From an uncultured Muribaculaceae bacterium (lineage in GTDB: Bacteria; Bacteroidota; Bacteroidia; Bacteroidales; Muribaculaceae): a DNA stretch of 64,000 nt. Shown one piece after another: positions 1-8,564 of this stretch. The first letter of the stretch is position 1, and every line of letters starts with the position of its first letter. The DNA lies in assembly GCA_910584665.1 (NCBI GenBank), contig CAJUBL010000002.1, forward strand, positions 22,551-86,550, read 5' to 3'. A model generated the notes under the pieces. It was not told the origin of the DNA. It did no database searches and saw only the letters and a list, made by a program, of their open reading frames with translations. The position numbers and the translations under genes are program-made.

Positions 1-451
1 CCTCGCCGCCGGTTGCCAGCCATACCCGGCCGTCGGCACCGTGCGACATCTCGACTACAGGAGATTTGATGCTTATGCCCGACGAGGGGTCGACAGGAAG
101 TTCTATAAACTGTTCCCGGGGCAGATCAAACAATGACAGTCCGCGGTTACTGCCTATCCACAGCCGCTGTTGTTCATCTTCGGTGATACAATGTATAACG
201 GCTCCGAGAGTCCTGACGTTTTCGTCACGCCATTCTCTTATGACATATCCGTCAAAACTATGCAGCCCGTCAATGGTACCGAACCACATTATACCTTTCT
301 TATCCTGATGGATTGAATATACCGCATTGGAAGCAAGACCGTCCGATACCGTATAATGGCGTACCAGATGTCCTTCCAGAGGGTATGTCGCGGCAATCCC
401 TGTCAGGATACAATAAAAAATATGTAGATACAACACTAAGACGCGTTTCAT
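1..451 (-). CDS. Hybrid two-component system regulator, N-terminal part (cut by window edge)
   Basis: Only the first 150 codons are visible; the gene runs off the left edge. The ATG at 451 begins MKRVLVLYLHIFYC, a signal peptide, followed by the two-component-regulator propeller repeats typical of Bacteroidales hybrid sensors (HTCS): the DGLASNAVYSI and GIMWFGTIDGLHSFDGY stretches, then RLWIGSNRGLSLFD and RVWLATGGE. In this family a periplasmic double propeller senses an oligosaccharide and a cytoplasmic kinase, receiver and AraC-type HTH activate the adjacent PUL; those later domains lie outside the window. It sits at the downstream end of the minus-strand PUL, the usual place for such a regulator. 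It is the best candidate to read the repeated 28-bp element at 5590 and 21729 (inference). Confidence 0.85.
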   Translation of the reverse strand, partial: MKRVLVLYLHIFYCILTGIAATYPLEGHLVRHYTVSDGLASNAVYSIHQDKKGIMWFGTIDGLHSFDGYVIREWRDENVRTLGAVIHCITEDEQQRLWIGSNRGLSLFDLPREQFIELPVDPSSGISIKSPVVEMSHGADGRVWLATGGE

Positions 452-486
452 GACGGGGTAATGAACCTTACAGCTTTTAGTTTATG

Positions 487-494
487 CAAATATA
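487..494 (-). promoter_or_regulatory. Possible -7 box of the hybrid regulator gene
   Basis: Read on the minus strand this is TATATTTG, a match to the Bacteroidota -7 consensus TAnnTTTG, 36 bp upstream of the ATG at 451. No clear TTG -33 element is visible at the expected distance, so it would be weak or activator-dependent. Confidence 0.35.
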
Positions 495-565
495 CGGAAA
501 ATATTCGATGAAAAGAATAACGAAAGTCATGCGGAGCATGGTTCGCGGTGGTGAAGCCGATTCTC

Positions 566-2038
566 TTATATTCGTGCACAGGCCTTCAGTGATGTGTTCG
601 CCGAAAGTCTTATCTCGGCCGACGATACGGTATTGCCGTTGATATCCAGACTTTTTACCGTCGGGTAATGATCTGTACCGACGTCAATCCATGAATAGTC
701 GCCCAGAAACGAGGCTTTCCATGTCAGGTCGAACGATGTGTCGTTAGAGATCCCTGTCGATGAATTCCCGGTATGGCTCACACTCATATATCCGTCAAAT
801 ATGGCGATGTTGCGTATGCCTGACTCTTCATCGGGATTCTTTATGCGGCACAGCGTTCCGATACTTTTGTCTGAGAAAGAGGGCTCGAAGCCCATTGCAC
901 CGCAGACGCAGGCAGAGATGAGACTGAAAGCAACCTCGGGATATTCAGATTTTGACATGGCCGGAAGGTTCGTAAGGTAATCATAGCCTTCGTCACAATA
1001 TCCGTAGTTGTAGAATATCTCGGGGAAATAGGTCGAATACTGAATGTCCCATTCGTTTGAGGAAATGTCTTTGATGGTAAGGCGGATCCTTTCGGCATTA
1101 TCAGATGCGCCGAACCACAGTATGTATAGTGAACCTTCACTGTTGACGAACTTTCCGTCTTGCATCAGGCCGGAGTGATAACGTGATTCGGCGGCGTTCC
1201 ACCACTGTGATTCAAGTAGTTCGCGGTATCTTACAGCTGTGGTTCGGGCTTTGTCGTACAGGTTGTTCTTACCTTGCAAAAGCGAGATTCTGGAATATGC
1301 GTCATATCCGCTGTAGAGGGCGGCCACAAGATCTACTCCCAGAGAAAGTCCTGTAAGGTTTTCGTTGTAGGATGGTATCCCGCGGCATATGTGGAATTTG
1401 TTGTCCGGATCAAAGTTCACGGGCGAATTCATGTAGGGTGATCGTTTCATTATACGGTCGGGAGTGAGGTCCCAGCGTTCCACATAGTCGCTGACTGTGT
1501 GGTCATAGAACCCGGTGAACGTGTTGTCCCGGATATAGTCTTTGTCTCCCGTCCATTCGTACATCTTCAGACAGGTCTGCATCACGTCGGGGTTGGAGGT
1601 GAGGTTATACCAGAACTCCCGGTCGTTGAAGTAGTCGGCCGGGACCGGTTTCCCATACCGGTTTATCTCCCAGTAGCTGCACCAGTCACGCGAGTCGGAG
1701 ATATTACCTGTGATATGTGACAGCATGTTCTTGTTGTGTCTGGTGAGTCCCAGAATCTGTGCGCCTGTCGCCTGGTGTGAGACATCCCGCATGCAGAATG
1801 CTTCCCTGATAGGCATGCTGGCCATATACCAGCATCCCACCGGATCTATATCGGTATAGGAATATGACAGAGCGGTTTTGCGTGCCCACTCATAGGCTTT
1901 CTCGAGTTTTTTGTCGGTAGAGCTGAACACCGCTATCTCGTCGGGAGGAACATGTCTGGCTGTCACGACTCTGGAATCATTCGTGCAGCCTCCGGCCAGT
2001 AGCGTTCCGGCCAATAATATCAACAGGTGTGGCTTCAT
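566..2038 (-). CDS. Six-hairpin glycosidase-like lipoprotein
   Basis: 490 aa. The N-terminus MKPHLLILLAGTLLAGGC is a signal peptide with a lipobox (Cys18), so the protein is probably anchored in the outer or periplasmic membrane face. The body looks like an (alpha/alpha)6 six-hairpin glycosidase of the MGH1/rhamnosidase-like superfamily. It has the conserved SMPIREAFCMRDVSHQ segment, whose Arg-Asp (MRD) is a typical active-site position, and aromatic-rich stretches such as CSYWEINRYGK. A specific GH family cannot be assigned by eye. It starts 12 bp after the stop of the 669-aa six-hairpin gene upstream, so the two are almost certainly co-transcribed. Likely role: an exo-acting or chain-trimming glycosidase for the PUL glycan. 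Confidence 0.65.
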   Translation of the reverse strand: MKPHLLILLAGTLLAGGCTNDSRVVTARHVPPDEIAVFSSTDKKLEKAYEWARKTALSYSYTDIDPVGCWYMASMPIREAFCMRDVSHQATGAQILGLTRHNKNMLSHITGNISDSRDWCSYWEINRYGKPVPADYFNDREFWYNLTSNPDVMQTCLKMYEWTGDKDYIRDNTFTGFYDHTVSDYVERWDLTPDRIMKRSPYMNSPVNFDPDNKFHICRGIPSYNENLTGLSLGVDLVAALYSGYDAYSRISLLQGKNNLYDKARTTAVRYRELLESQWWNAAESRYHSGLMQDGKFVNSEGSLYILWFGASDNAERIRLTIKDISSNEWDIQYSTYFPEIFYNYGYCDEGYDYLTNLPAMSKSEYPEVAFSLISACVCGAMGFEPSFSDKSIGTLCRIKNPDEESGIRNIAIFDGYMSVSHTGNSSTGISNDTSFDLTWKASFLGDYSWIDVGTDHYPTVKSLDINGNTVSSAEIRLSANTSLKACARI

Positions 2039-2050
2039 GATACATGTGTG

Positions 2051-4060
2051 CTATATTTTTATTGCGATAGGCTTGCCGTCCTTAACCGTGTAAGCCGAAA
2101 GTTTTCCGTTGCCCGATACTGATACTTTCAGTTTCCCGGGCGAAATTCGTTCAACGGTGATATCTATTTCGGTGCCGAACGCTTTCATATGCCTGAGATT
2201 CATATGATCCCAGCCGGCAGGCAGACGCGGACACAGGGTGAAACTCCTCAGGCCGGTAGGGCGTATCCCGAACAGGCCCTCGGTGATTATACGGCCGTAA
2301 AGACCGCTCTCTGCCGAGAGGTGTCTCTGCTCGCCTTCGGGCCACGCTTCGATGGCATAGGGGACGTGTTCGCCAAGCAGGCGGGTCGCAGAGTAGCTTC
2401 TGAGATATGCTGTCGCTTTCTCTGTTGCTCCTACAGCATATACGCCACGCAGGGCGTAGAGAGTGGAACGGTCCCAGAAAGTCTTGTCTCCGGCTTCTGT
2501 GAGCAGTCCGTTATCGGTCCACAGACGTGGCGAGAAGAGGGCGTCGATGGTCCCCTGTGCACGTTCGTCGATACCCATTGTCAGGGGAATGCATATCCAT
2601 GATCTGAGTACGTCGTTTCCTTTGTAATAGGCATAGGTGTCGAATCCCTCGACCTCACTGGCGAAGTACCGGTTAACATTGCGGCGCAGTTCCTGTGCCT
2701 CCCTGCGGTAGCGTGCGGCTCCGGGCTGCCCTATCTCTTTGGCAAGGTATGAGGCCGATACCAGAGCGTCATAGTATAGCGATGATGTGCACAGATTGGC
2801 GTCACCGGCCGGGAAACGTCCCTCCAGCTCGTCGCTGTCCGATGTCACGACTCCGTCGCTGTTCAGTTTCCGTTTACAGTATTCCAGACACCACGAGATG
2901 AGGGGCCACAGTTCCTCAGCTTCATTGCGGTCACCCTTTGCAAGGGCATATCTTGTAGCTCCGTGCGCTATCATGGCGCAGTCTCCGCGGTCACCTGCTC
3001 CGTCCCATATGTCATCACCTTCGGCAATGATCGAACTTGGTATGGTTTTGTATTCGTCGTTCATGAATCTGGCGAAATGGCGGAATGAGTTCAATGCCGA
3101 TTCGTTGCCGTATTCATATCCTGTAAAAGGGAAAAACGGATTTATGTATTCGGCCTGGTCGTTGGCCCAGATGGCGGCGTAGTATGATTCGCCGCCGGGA
3201 CCGTGCATCGGGCCGCTTTTGGTCGCGAAAATACTTTCACAGGCGCGCACTTTGGCAAAGTCCATCATTTTGTTTATCACAGGATCCGGTGTCTCGAGCA
3301 CGAGGTTCCCCATGAGGCTGTCGACGAGTCTGGCTCTTTTGTCGTATTCGATGTCGGCGTCGGCTGTCACGGCTGTCTCGTCTGGAGCTGTGGCTGTGAT
3401 CTGGGCAGAGAAAGCGAGAGTGTCGCCGGGACGGAGTTCATAGGCACCTGATCCGGTGACCGTGCCCTGTATTGTATATGATCCGGTAACCCCCTTGGCA
3501 GGGTCGGTGGCTGAGATGAAGCCTCCCCCTGGAATCTCGACCGTCATGGGCTTCGAATCAGTGTTTGTTATGAGATATTTTTCTATGAGCGCGGGCAGTT
3601 CTGTCGACGGGTGATATATGCGTTTCAACAGCCCCTTGCCATATCTGCCGTTGTTGAATTCGCTCTCTACTTCGAGCGCGCTCCTGATCATGATTTTCCG
3701 GACTTTCTCGTTTCTGACGGCGCGGCCGTTGACGGTCACGGCGTCAAGCGGATTCCACGCCAGACGGCGCATAAGGCTGGCATGGGTGTTGTTAGGTATC
3801 GTGCGGAGCATTGGCCAGATTATACTTTTCTCCATACGGAATGATCCGTCCTGTTCCACTCCATAGCGTAATACGGTGGATATACGTTTGCCGGACATCT
3901 CGATGTGGTCACTGTGATTGTCCCCTTCTGACACATTCCATATTATACCCCCGTCCGGATCGAGATTCCAGTACTGCCTGGCCGACATGTGGCCTGCGGT
4001 TGATATCATGGCCATGGTGGCGACGATGAAAGTTGAAAATGTAAGTATTTTTGATTTCAT
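2051..4060 (-). CDS. Six-hairpin glycosidase-like secreted protein
   Basis: 669 aa with a signal peptide (MKSKILTFSTFIVATMAMIS). An N-terminal beta-sandwich-like region (about residues 30-240) precedes an alpha/alpha barrel whose motifs IWANDQAEYINPFFPF and DDIWDGAGDRGDCAM carry acidic residues placed as in six-hairpin glycosidases. A small beta domain closes the C-terminus. Two six-hairpin enzymes side by side suggest sequential trimming of related linkages. It lies 126 bp downstream of the gluzincin gene and a hairpin occupies that gap, so its transcription may be partly uncoupled from upstream. The exact GH family is unassigned; rhamnosidase-like or GH95-like barrels are alternatives. Confidence 0.6.
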   Translation of the reverse strand: MKSKILTFSTFIVATMAMISTAGHMSARQYWNLDPDGGIIWNVSEGDNHSDHIEMSGKRISTVLRYGVEQDGSFRMEKSIIWPMLRTIPNNTHASLMRRLAWNPLDAVTVNGRAVRNEKVRKIMIRSALEVESEFNNGRYGKGLLKRIYHPSTELPALIEKYLITNTDSKPMTVEIPGGGFISATDPAKGVTGSYTIQGTVTGSGAYELRPGDTLAFSAQITATAPDETAVTADADIEYDKRARLVDSLMGNLVLETPDPVINKMMDFAKVRACESIFATKSGPMHGPGGESYYAAIWANDQAEYINPFFPFTGYEYGNESALNSFRHFARFMNDEYKTIPSSIIAEGDDIWDGAGDRGDCAMIAHGATRYALAKGDRNEAEELWPLISWCLEYCKRKLNSDGVVTSDSDELEGRFPAGDANLCTSSLYYDALVSASYLAKEIGQPGAARYRREAQELRRNVNRYFASEVEGFDTYAYYKGNDVLRSWICIPLTMGIDERAQGTIDALFSPRLWTDNGLLTEAGDKTFWDRSTLYALRGVYAVGATEKATAYLRSYSATRLLGEHVPYAIEAWPEGEQRHLSAESGLYGRIITEGLFGIRPTGLRSFTLCPRLPAGWDHMNLRHMKAFGTEIDITVERISPGKLKVSVSGNGKLSAYTVKDGKPIAIKI

Positions 4061-4081
4061 AAAACGGGAGACTCTGAAAAT

Positions 4082-4128
4082 ATCCCTCCGGAGAGTACGG
4101 ATCAGTATCCGGACTTTTCCGGAGGGAT
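4082..4128 (-). terminator. Intercistronic hairpin (terminator or processing site)
   Basis: Perfect 11-bp arms ATCCCTCCGGA and TCCGGAGGGAT enclose a smaller inner hairpin CGGAT-CAGT-ATCCG. It lies between the gluzincin stop (4187) and the start of the next gene (4060). No good U-tract follows on the minus strand, so partial termination or mRNA 3'-end protection is as likely as full termination. Confidence 0.5.
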
Positions 4129-4186
4129 GACCTTATAAATAAAACCTAATTGGCTCGTTGTATATTGCCTTGCAGGCTTGAAAAAA

Positions 4187-5497
4187 TCATTTCTTTTCGA
4201 AACCTTCTCTGATCAGATCGAGTTCCTGCACGGTATATGTTGTCTTTGTGACATCCTCGCCGGCCGCATCCGATACGTGTCTCAGGAAAAACAGGAACTT
4301 GTCATATCCCGGTGCACGCCAGTCGATATCTTTATCGCCGAGCGAGTAGAGTTTTCTGAATGCCTTTTCGAATACCTTCCAGCCATACTTGTCCTTGATA
4401 CGCAGGAGGGTGTAGTGGAGAGCATCGCCTTCCGACGACGGTTCGCCGGCACCTATTGTCCGGTCATAGGCTTTCTTGTAGTAGTTGATTATGTCGTACC
4501 CTTTGTAGGCTTTGTCCTGAAATACTGTGCCGTTAAGTTTTTCCAGGGCATAAGACATTCTGAAATTGGCAAACAGCTCGTCGTTCCAGTTCCACTGGAC
4601 CGACTTGTTCATGCTGCCGGCGTTGAATACATGTCCTATCTCGTGGGTCACTCCGAAACTCCAGTCGTCCTTTTCGTTGAAACTTACAGGGATCGATCCT
4701 ATTTTGGACTGGCTGTTTATGAGTATGGGGTTGCCGGCGAGAGCCCAGTATCCGGGTTCTATACCGGGAGTGGCGAGAATGTTTATGCGGCGTCCTCCAT
4801 AGGGTTTGTCTCCGACAAGCTTACTGTAACTCTCGTATACTTTGTCAAGCTGTTTCACCCACGGACCCATCTCTTTTTCGTCAACATCGACTTTCTCGCT
4901 GTCGAAGAATACGCGCAGGTGTTTGCCGCTGAATGTTTTCATAGCGCCCTCGGGGGTAGGGGTGACTCTGACATCGTCCCAGCAGGCGGTGCCCTTGGCT
5001 TTGCCGCCGTTGTAGGTGCCCCATGGGAATCCCAGTGCCAGTACTATTTCGGCGTTTCCCTCACGGTCGCTCACGAAGTCCATGTACACTGTCTGCCAGT
5101 CGTTGGTGCCATATATGAATCTGGATGCGTTCCATGCCTGTTCCATCCCTCCCTGCGGATTGAGATAGAGTACGGCTCCGCGTCCCTCGGCCACAGAATC
5201 GGTCTTTACGCGTGCCGATATACGGTAGAGTGTCTCGGGCGACAGTCCGGTAAGTGTATGTTTTACGCCCTGGGCTGTGCGTGTATCGCTGGTGATACGG
5301 ATAAAACCGTTACCGGTTCCGTCGGTCAGGTATTCGACTGTTCCGGGTGCCTCGTCCGACAGCTTTGACCAGTTGTTTTCATATGTGGTCCGGTCATTGA
5401 ACCTGTCTTCGAATTCTGAAAATTTTGAGATGTTGCGGGCCTGTAGGGTCAGCACAGAAGCAATGGACACTGCTGTTATGGAGATAGGATATTTCAT
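4187..5497 (-). CDS. M60-like zinc metallopeptidase (gluzincin) with N-terminal carbohydrate-binding-like domain
   Basis: 436 aa from the ATG at 5497. An upstream extension is rejected because the -7 box at 5551-5558 would fall inside it. A signal peptide (MKYPISITAVSIASVLTLQA) is followed by a CBM4/9-like beta-sandwich (about 20-180, with a WDDVRVTP ending typical of such modules). The peptidase domain has the zinc motif HEIGH at about residues 285-289 and a downstream WNDELFANF that can supply the third ligand (Glu). M60-type gluzincins cleave glycosylated proteins such as mucins (family knowledge), so this enzyme may clip peptide backbones near glycans. It has its own promoter with the repeated 28-bp element upstream. 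M60 membership is by motif only; another gluzincin family remains possible. Confidence 0.65.
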   Translation of the reverse strand: MKYPISITAVSIASVLTLQARNISKFSEFEDRFNDRTTYENNWSKLSDEAPGTVEYLTDGTGNGFIRITSDTRTAQGVKHTLTGLSPETLYRISARVKTDSVAEGRGAVLYLNPQGGMEQAWNASRFIYGTNDWQTVYMDFVSDREGNAEIVLALGFPWGTYNGGKAKGTACWDDVRVTPTPEGAMKTFSGKHLRVFFDSEKVDVDEKEMGPWVKQLDKVYESYSKLVGDKPYGGRRINILATPGIEPGYWALAGNPILINSQSKIGSIPVSFNEKDDWSFGVTHEIGHVFNAGSMNKSVQWNWNDELFANFRMSYALEKLNGTVFQDKAYKGYDIINYYKKAYDRTIGAGEPSSEGDALHYTLLRIKDKYGWKVFEKAFRKLYSLGDKDIDWRAPGYDKFLFFLRHVSDAAGEDVTKTTYTVQELDLIREGFEKK

Positions 5498-5550
5498 GGT
5501 ATTTTGGATATGTGATGATGTCAGAATACTGTTTTTCCGTTTACGGTACA

Positions 5551-5617
5551 CAAAAATACCTGTTTTGTTCCCTGCAGTAGTACCGGTTAGTACAAAAACG
5601 GTTCGATATCATACAGA
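5551..5617 (-). promoter_or_regulatory. Activator-type promoter, copy 1 of the 28-bp PUL element
   Basis: On the minus strand the -7 box TATTTTTG (plus-strand CAAAAATA) lies at 5551-5558, 54 bp upstream of the ATG at 5497. Exactly 31 bp further upstream, 5590-5617 matches 25 of 28 positions of 21729-21756. The conserved core is GTTCGATATCATACAGA plus GTACAAAA (plus-strand reading). No TTTG -33 box is present, as expected for an activator-dependent promoter. Within the element TGTA recurs with a 21-bp offset on the minus strand, about two helical turns, which suits a dimeric AraC-type HTH. Factor identity is inference. Confidence 0.7.
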
Positions 5618-5655
5618 TAGTTTGAAAAACATGGTTTTATGATGTAGGGATAAAT

Positions 5656-5721
5656 GATAAGGCGCAGATTTCGCGGATTCTGCTTTCTTAAATATTAATC
5701 TGCGTAATCTGCGCCTTTATC
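5656..5721 (-). terminator. Long intercistronic hairpin after the HEAT/DUF1080 gene
   Basis: Arms of about 24 nt (5656-5679 and 5697-5721) pair almost completely, with one bulge and one mismatch. They carry repeated GCGCAGATT/AATCTGCGC words. It lies between the stop at 5738 and the promoter at 5551-5617, so it probably ends the upstream transcript. The words resemble the intergenic repeats at 42.6-42.8 kb, so it may be a dispersed repeat recruited as a terminator. Confidence 0.55.
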
Positions 5722-5737
5722 AGATGGGTGGTTATAT

Positions 5738-8521
5738 TTACTTGCTCAGGTCTTTTATGCGTATGTTGCGGAATCGTACCCCCGGACCATGACCGCAGAA
5801 GCTTATAAGACCTTTCTTGTTGAACAGACCGGGATGGTTGAGGTGATCAACAGTATAGGGGTTGGTCCTTGTGCCGTCGGGATCGACATTATGTCCCTTG
5901 CAGGCCTTGCGGATGTTGCCGTCCAGAATGACCTCTCCGTTCACTGTGACAGTGATGTGGTCACCCACAGCGCGGATTTCTTCAGTATTCCATACTCCCG
6001 GCTTGGGCGATTTGATACGTTTTGCCGGAATGATGCCGTAGACTGAACCGTGCACCTGATATGGACGCAGATCGGCGTAGATCGGTGCATCATGCTCCAG
6101 CACCTGGATCTCCATGCCATAGTAGGCGGCGTCCACATCCTCACTCGTACGTATTCCTATGCCGTTGTTCACTCCCGGTGAGTCAAAGCAGAACTCGAAG
6201 CGGTAGATGAAGTCGCTGTACTCCTTGTCGCTGTACAGGTTGCCGTTGCCGTGACCGCCATACTGGGCTGTGACATATATGGCTCCGTCAACAGGTATAT
6301 AGTTGGTCTTGTTGCCTTTCCAGCGGTTGAGAGTCGTTCCGTCAAACAGTATTTCGAATCCTTCGGCCTCTTCTTCGGGAGAGAGTCTGAATGTCGGGTC
6401 AATAGACATTCTGGCGATCATGCCGTTGATGTCGTCGACGGCATATCCCGAGTCGGCGCTTCCCTCGGCCTTGTAATAGGCTTTGGCGGCTTCGAGGGCA
6501 TCGACTACGTCGGCACCGGTGAAATTGTTTTTCGAGGCTATGTTACGTATGGCGGCGGCAGATGTGGCTGCTGTCTCAGGTTTTCTGATATATTCCATGG
6601 CCACGGCGAGAGCGGGAAAGACGCGGGTTTCGCCCATTCCTGAGATCATCATGTTCTGTACGCCGGCGTCGCCGGTGGCCTCAAGCCCCTTGGTGTAGAG
6701 GTTGAACTGCTGTGAGCCGCTGTAGCCTGAGCGGCGGACAAGTTGGGCGTAGCGTCTGAGTGCCTGCACCGATGCCTGTCTGTCTGTGGCAGCTATCTCG
6801 TAAAGCACCGGTATCATGTCGTTGCCGTTGACAGTGATGAGGGCGTTGAAAGCTTCCCTGTCACCCTTGTTGTAGGCATCGCGGATGGTATTCACGGCAT
6901 CCTTGCTGCCACACTGGGCGAGGGCCTGGTACAGCAGGGGCATGTTAGTGGCGTTGTTCAGGTAGGGTTTGAGTGCGGCATACTGTTCGTCCTGAGCCAA
7001 GGGGGTGAGGACGGCCTTGATGGCGTGCGAAACGGCTGCGCGGTCCTGGCCCTGAGCCTTGGCACCCAGATTCATGAGTGTCTCGAGATCTTCGGCAGTG
7101 GCCACGTTGGCCAGAGCCTTGTAGGCGGCGGGTTTAAGGTCAGCGTTACCGTCGTTGATGATCCTGACAACAGCTGGCATCGAAGCCTTGACATGACGTT
7201 TGTCGGCGAGATCGAGTCCCAGTGCCATAGCCTTGGAATTCTGGCTTACGAGAGCCGAGTTCACACAGTCGGTGATATCGCCGCTGAAGTAGAGCAGAGC
7301 TTCGGCGGCCTTGTCGCTGCAGGTTCCGTAGAGAGCGGCACTGAGAGCATTGAGTGATTTCTCTCCGCCTATCATCGAAGCAGCTTTTATAGCTGAGGCG
7401 GCCACATCGGGATTACTGCTGGTTATGGCACCTGCGACGAAGTCCGTCTGTGACTTATTTCCGGTGGCACCGTACCAGTTGATGACATCCACGAGAGCCT
7501 CGGCGTTCTTGTTCTTCGAGGCAGCCTTGTTCACGGCTTCATAGACCTCGGTGTCGGCCCATGGCTCGCTCAGACGCAGTGCATTCATCCGGTACTGGCG
7601 GTCGTTTCCCTTTATGGCTTTGACAAGCTCCGGGAGTGCTTTTTTCCTCTCTATATCAGATACCGCAGCCAGAGCCGCACCGCGTGTGTGCACAGGGGCT
7701 TTGCTCCTGAGGGTAGCTTTGGCCGATCTGAGCAGCTGTGCGTCGAATCCCTTGTCTGCTCCCTCGTTGAGTAAGATGCTGTAGGCACTCACGGCGTCAT
7801 CGCTGTTTTTGGCATAATTGACGGCCTTGACTGCTTTTTCAAGCACCTTGAGAGACTTCTCGCCGCCTATGCGGCTCAGCGTAATATAGTAGTCGCGTTT
7901 TGATCCTGCGGGAACCATATCTGCCCATTCGATAATCTTGTCCTCGACCTCGGCGGCACCTGTAACGCCGGCCAGACGTGCCAGAACGGCGTCGGGCTCA
8001 CTGCTCGCGTTGATCTGACGTATGATAGCGTTTCTGGCGCCCGGCATGCGTGTGATGGTATTAAGGGCTATATCTCTGGTATTCTTATTGCTGACGAGTG
8101 TCTCGAGGAACGGGATGTTGTCATCGCTTCCGCATGTCCCGAGCAGTGAGATCAGAAAGCACTTATTGGGAATGTCATTACACTTCACGATAGCCTTTTC
8201 CAGACCGTCGCTCATATTACGGGCCATCATCTCGCGGCCGGGTACGGTCACGTAGGAGGCAAGCCCGTTCAGGGCATACTCCACGATGTTGTTCTGCCCC
8301 TTGGCGGCAGGTACAAGCATCGCGGCCATCTTCTCGACGCCTTCGGCGCCGGTTGAGGCCAGATCGGTCATCATAGTGTTGTAGATACTCCGGTCCTGTG
8401 CCGGCAGCTGGGCCATGGCATCGGCTATCACTGTGGTGACGAGACGGTTGCGGCCGTCCTGCGCCCCGGCGAGCCAGGGCAGCATAATGACAGCGGCAAG
8501 TATCAGTAATATTTTCTTCAT
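5738..8521 (-). CDS. HEAT-repeat protein fused to a DUF1080 (3-keto-disaccharide hydrolase) domain
   Basis: 927 aa with a clear signal peptide (MKKILLILAAVIMLPWLAGA). Residues about 25-700 are alpha-helical HEAT/armadillo-type repeats, Ala- and Leu-rich. The last about 205 residues form a DUF1080 jelly roll, starting at GFEILFDGTTLNRWKGN and including GNGNLYSDKEYSDFIYRFEF, NNGIGIRT and the terminal GPGVRFRNIRIKDL. DUF1080 (PF06439) members hydrolyse or hydrate 3-keto-glycosides in Bacteroidota (family knowledge). It lies 43 bp downstream of the Gfo/Idh/MocA oxidoreductase, the enzyme type expected to make the 3-keto substrate. The helical solenoid is probably a scaffold or substrate-presenting arm (inference). 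Confidence 0.8.
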   Translation of the reverse strand: MKKILLILAAVIMLPWLAGAQDGRNRLVTTVIADAMAQLPAQDRSIYNTMMTDLASTGAEGVEKMAAMLVPAAKGQNNIVEYALNGLASYVTVPGREMMARNMSDGLEKAIVKCNDIPNKCFLISLLGTCGSDDNIPFLETLVSNKNTRDIALNTITRMPGARNAIIRQINASSEPDAVLARLAGVTGAAEVEDKIIEWADMVPAGSKRDYYITLSRIGGEKSLKVLEKAVKAVNYAKNSDDAVSAYSILLNEGADKGFDAQLLRSAKATLRSKAPVHTRGAALAAVSDIERKKALPELVKAIKGNDRQYRMNALRLSEPWADTEVYEAVNKAASKNKNAEALVDVINWYGATGNKSQTDFVAGAITSSNPDVAASAIKAASMIGGEKSLNALSAALYGTCSDKAAEALLYFSGDITDCVNSALVSQNSKAMALGLDLADKRHVKASMPAVVRIINDGNADLKPAAYKALANVATAEDLETLMNLGAKAQGQDRAAVSHAIKAVLTPLAQDEQYAALKPYLNNATNMPLLYQALAQCGSKDAVNTIRDAYNKGDREAFNALITVNGNDMIPVLYEIAATDRQASVQALRRYAQLVRRSGYSGSQQFNLYTKGLEATGDAGVQNMMISGMGETRVFPALAVAMEYIRKPETAATSAAAIRNIASKNNFTGADVVDALEAAKAYYKAEGSADSGYAVDDINGMIARMSIDPTFRLSPEEEAEGFEILFDGTTLNRWKGNKTNYIPVDGAIYVTAQYGGHGNGNLYSDKEYSDFIYRFEFCFDSPGVNNGIGIRTSEDVDAAYYGMEIQVLEHDAPIYADLRPYQVHGSVYGIIPAKRIKSPKPGVWNTEEIRAVGDHITVTVNGEVILDGNIRKACKGHNVDPDGTRTNPYTVDHLNHPGLFNKKGLISFCGHGPGVRFRNIRIKDLSK

Positions 8522-8564
8522 ATCGATCAGTTTATTTTTCGGTTCTGTCAGTTTTAGGACATTA

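Noticed and set aside
4178..5368. A 396-codon plus-strand frame opposite the gluzincin gene
   Set aside because: Antisense shadow; the minus-strand protein has a signal peptide and HExxH motif, and the promoter is on the minus strand.
5498..5551. N-terminal extension of the gluzincin
   Set aside because: The extension overlaps the -7 box at 5551-5558 and is basic and polar in front of an otherwise normal signal peptide.
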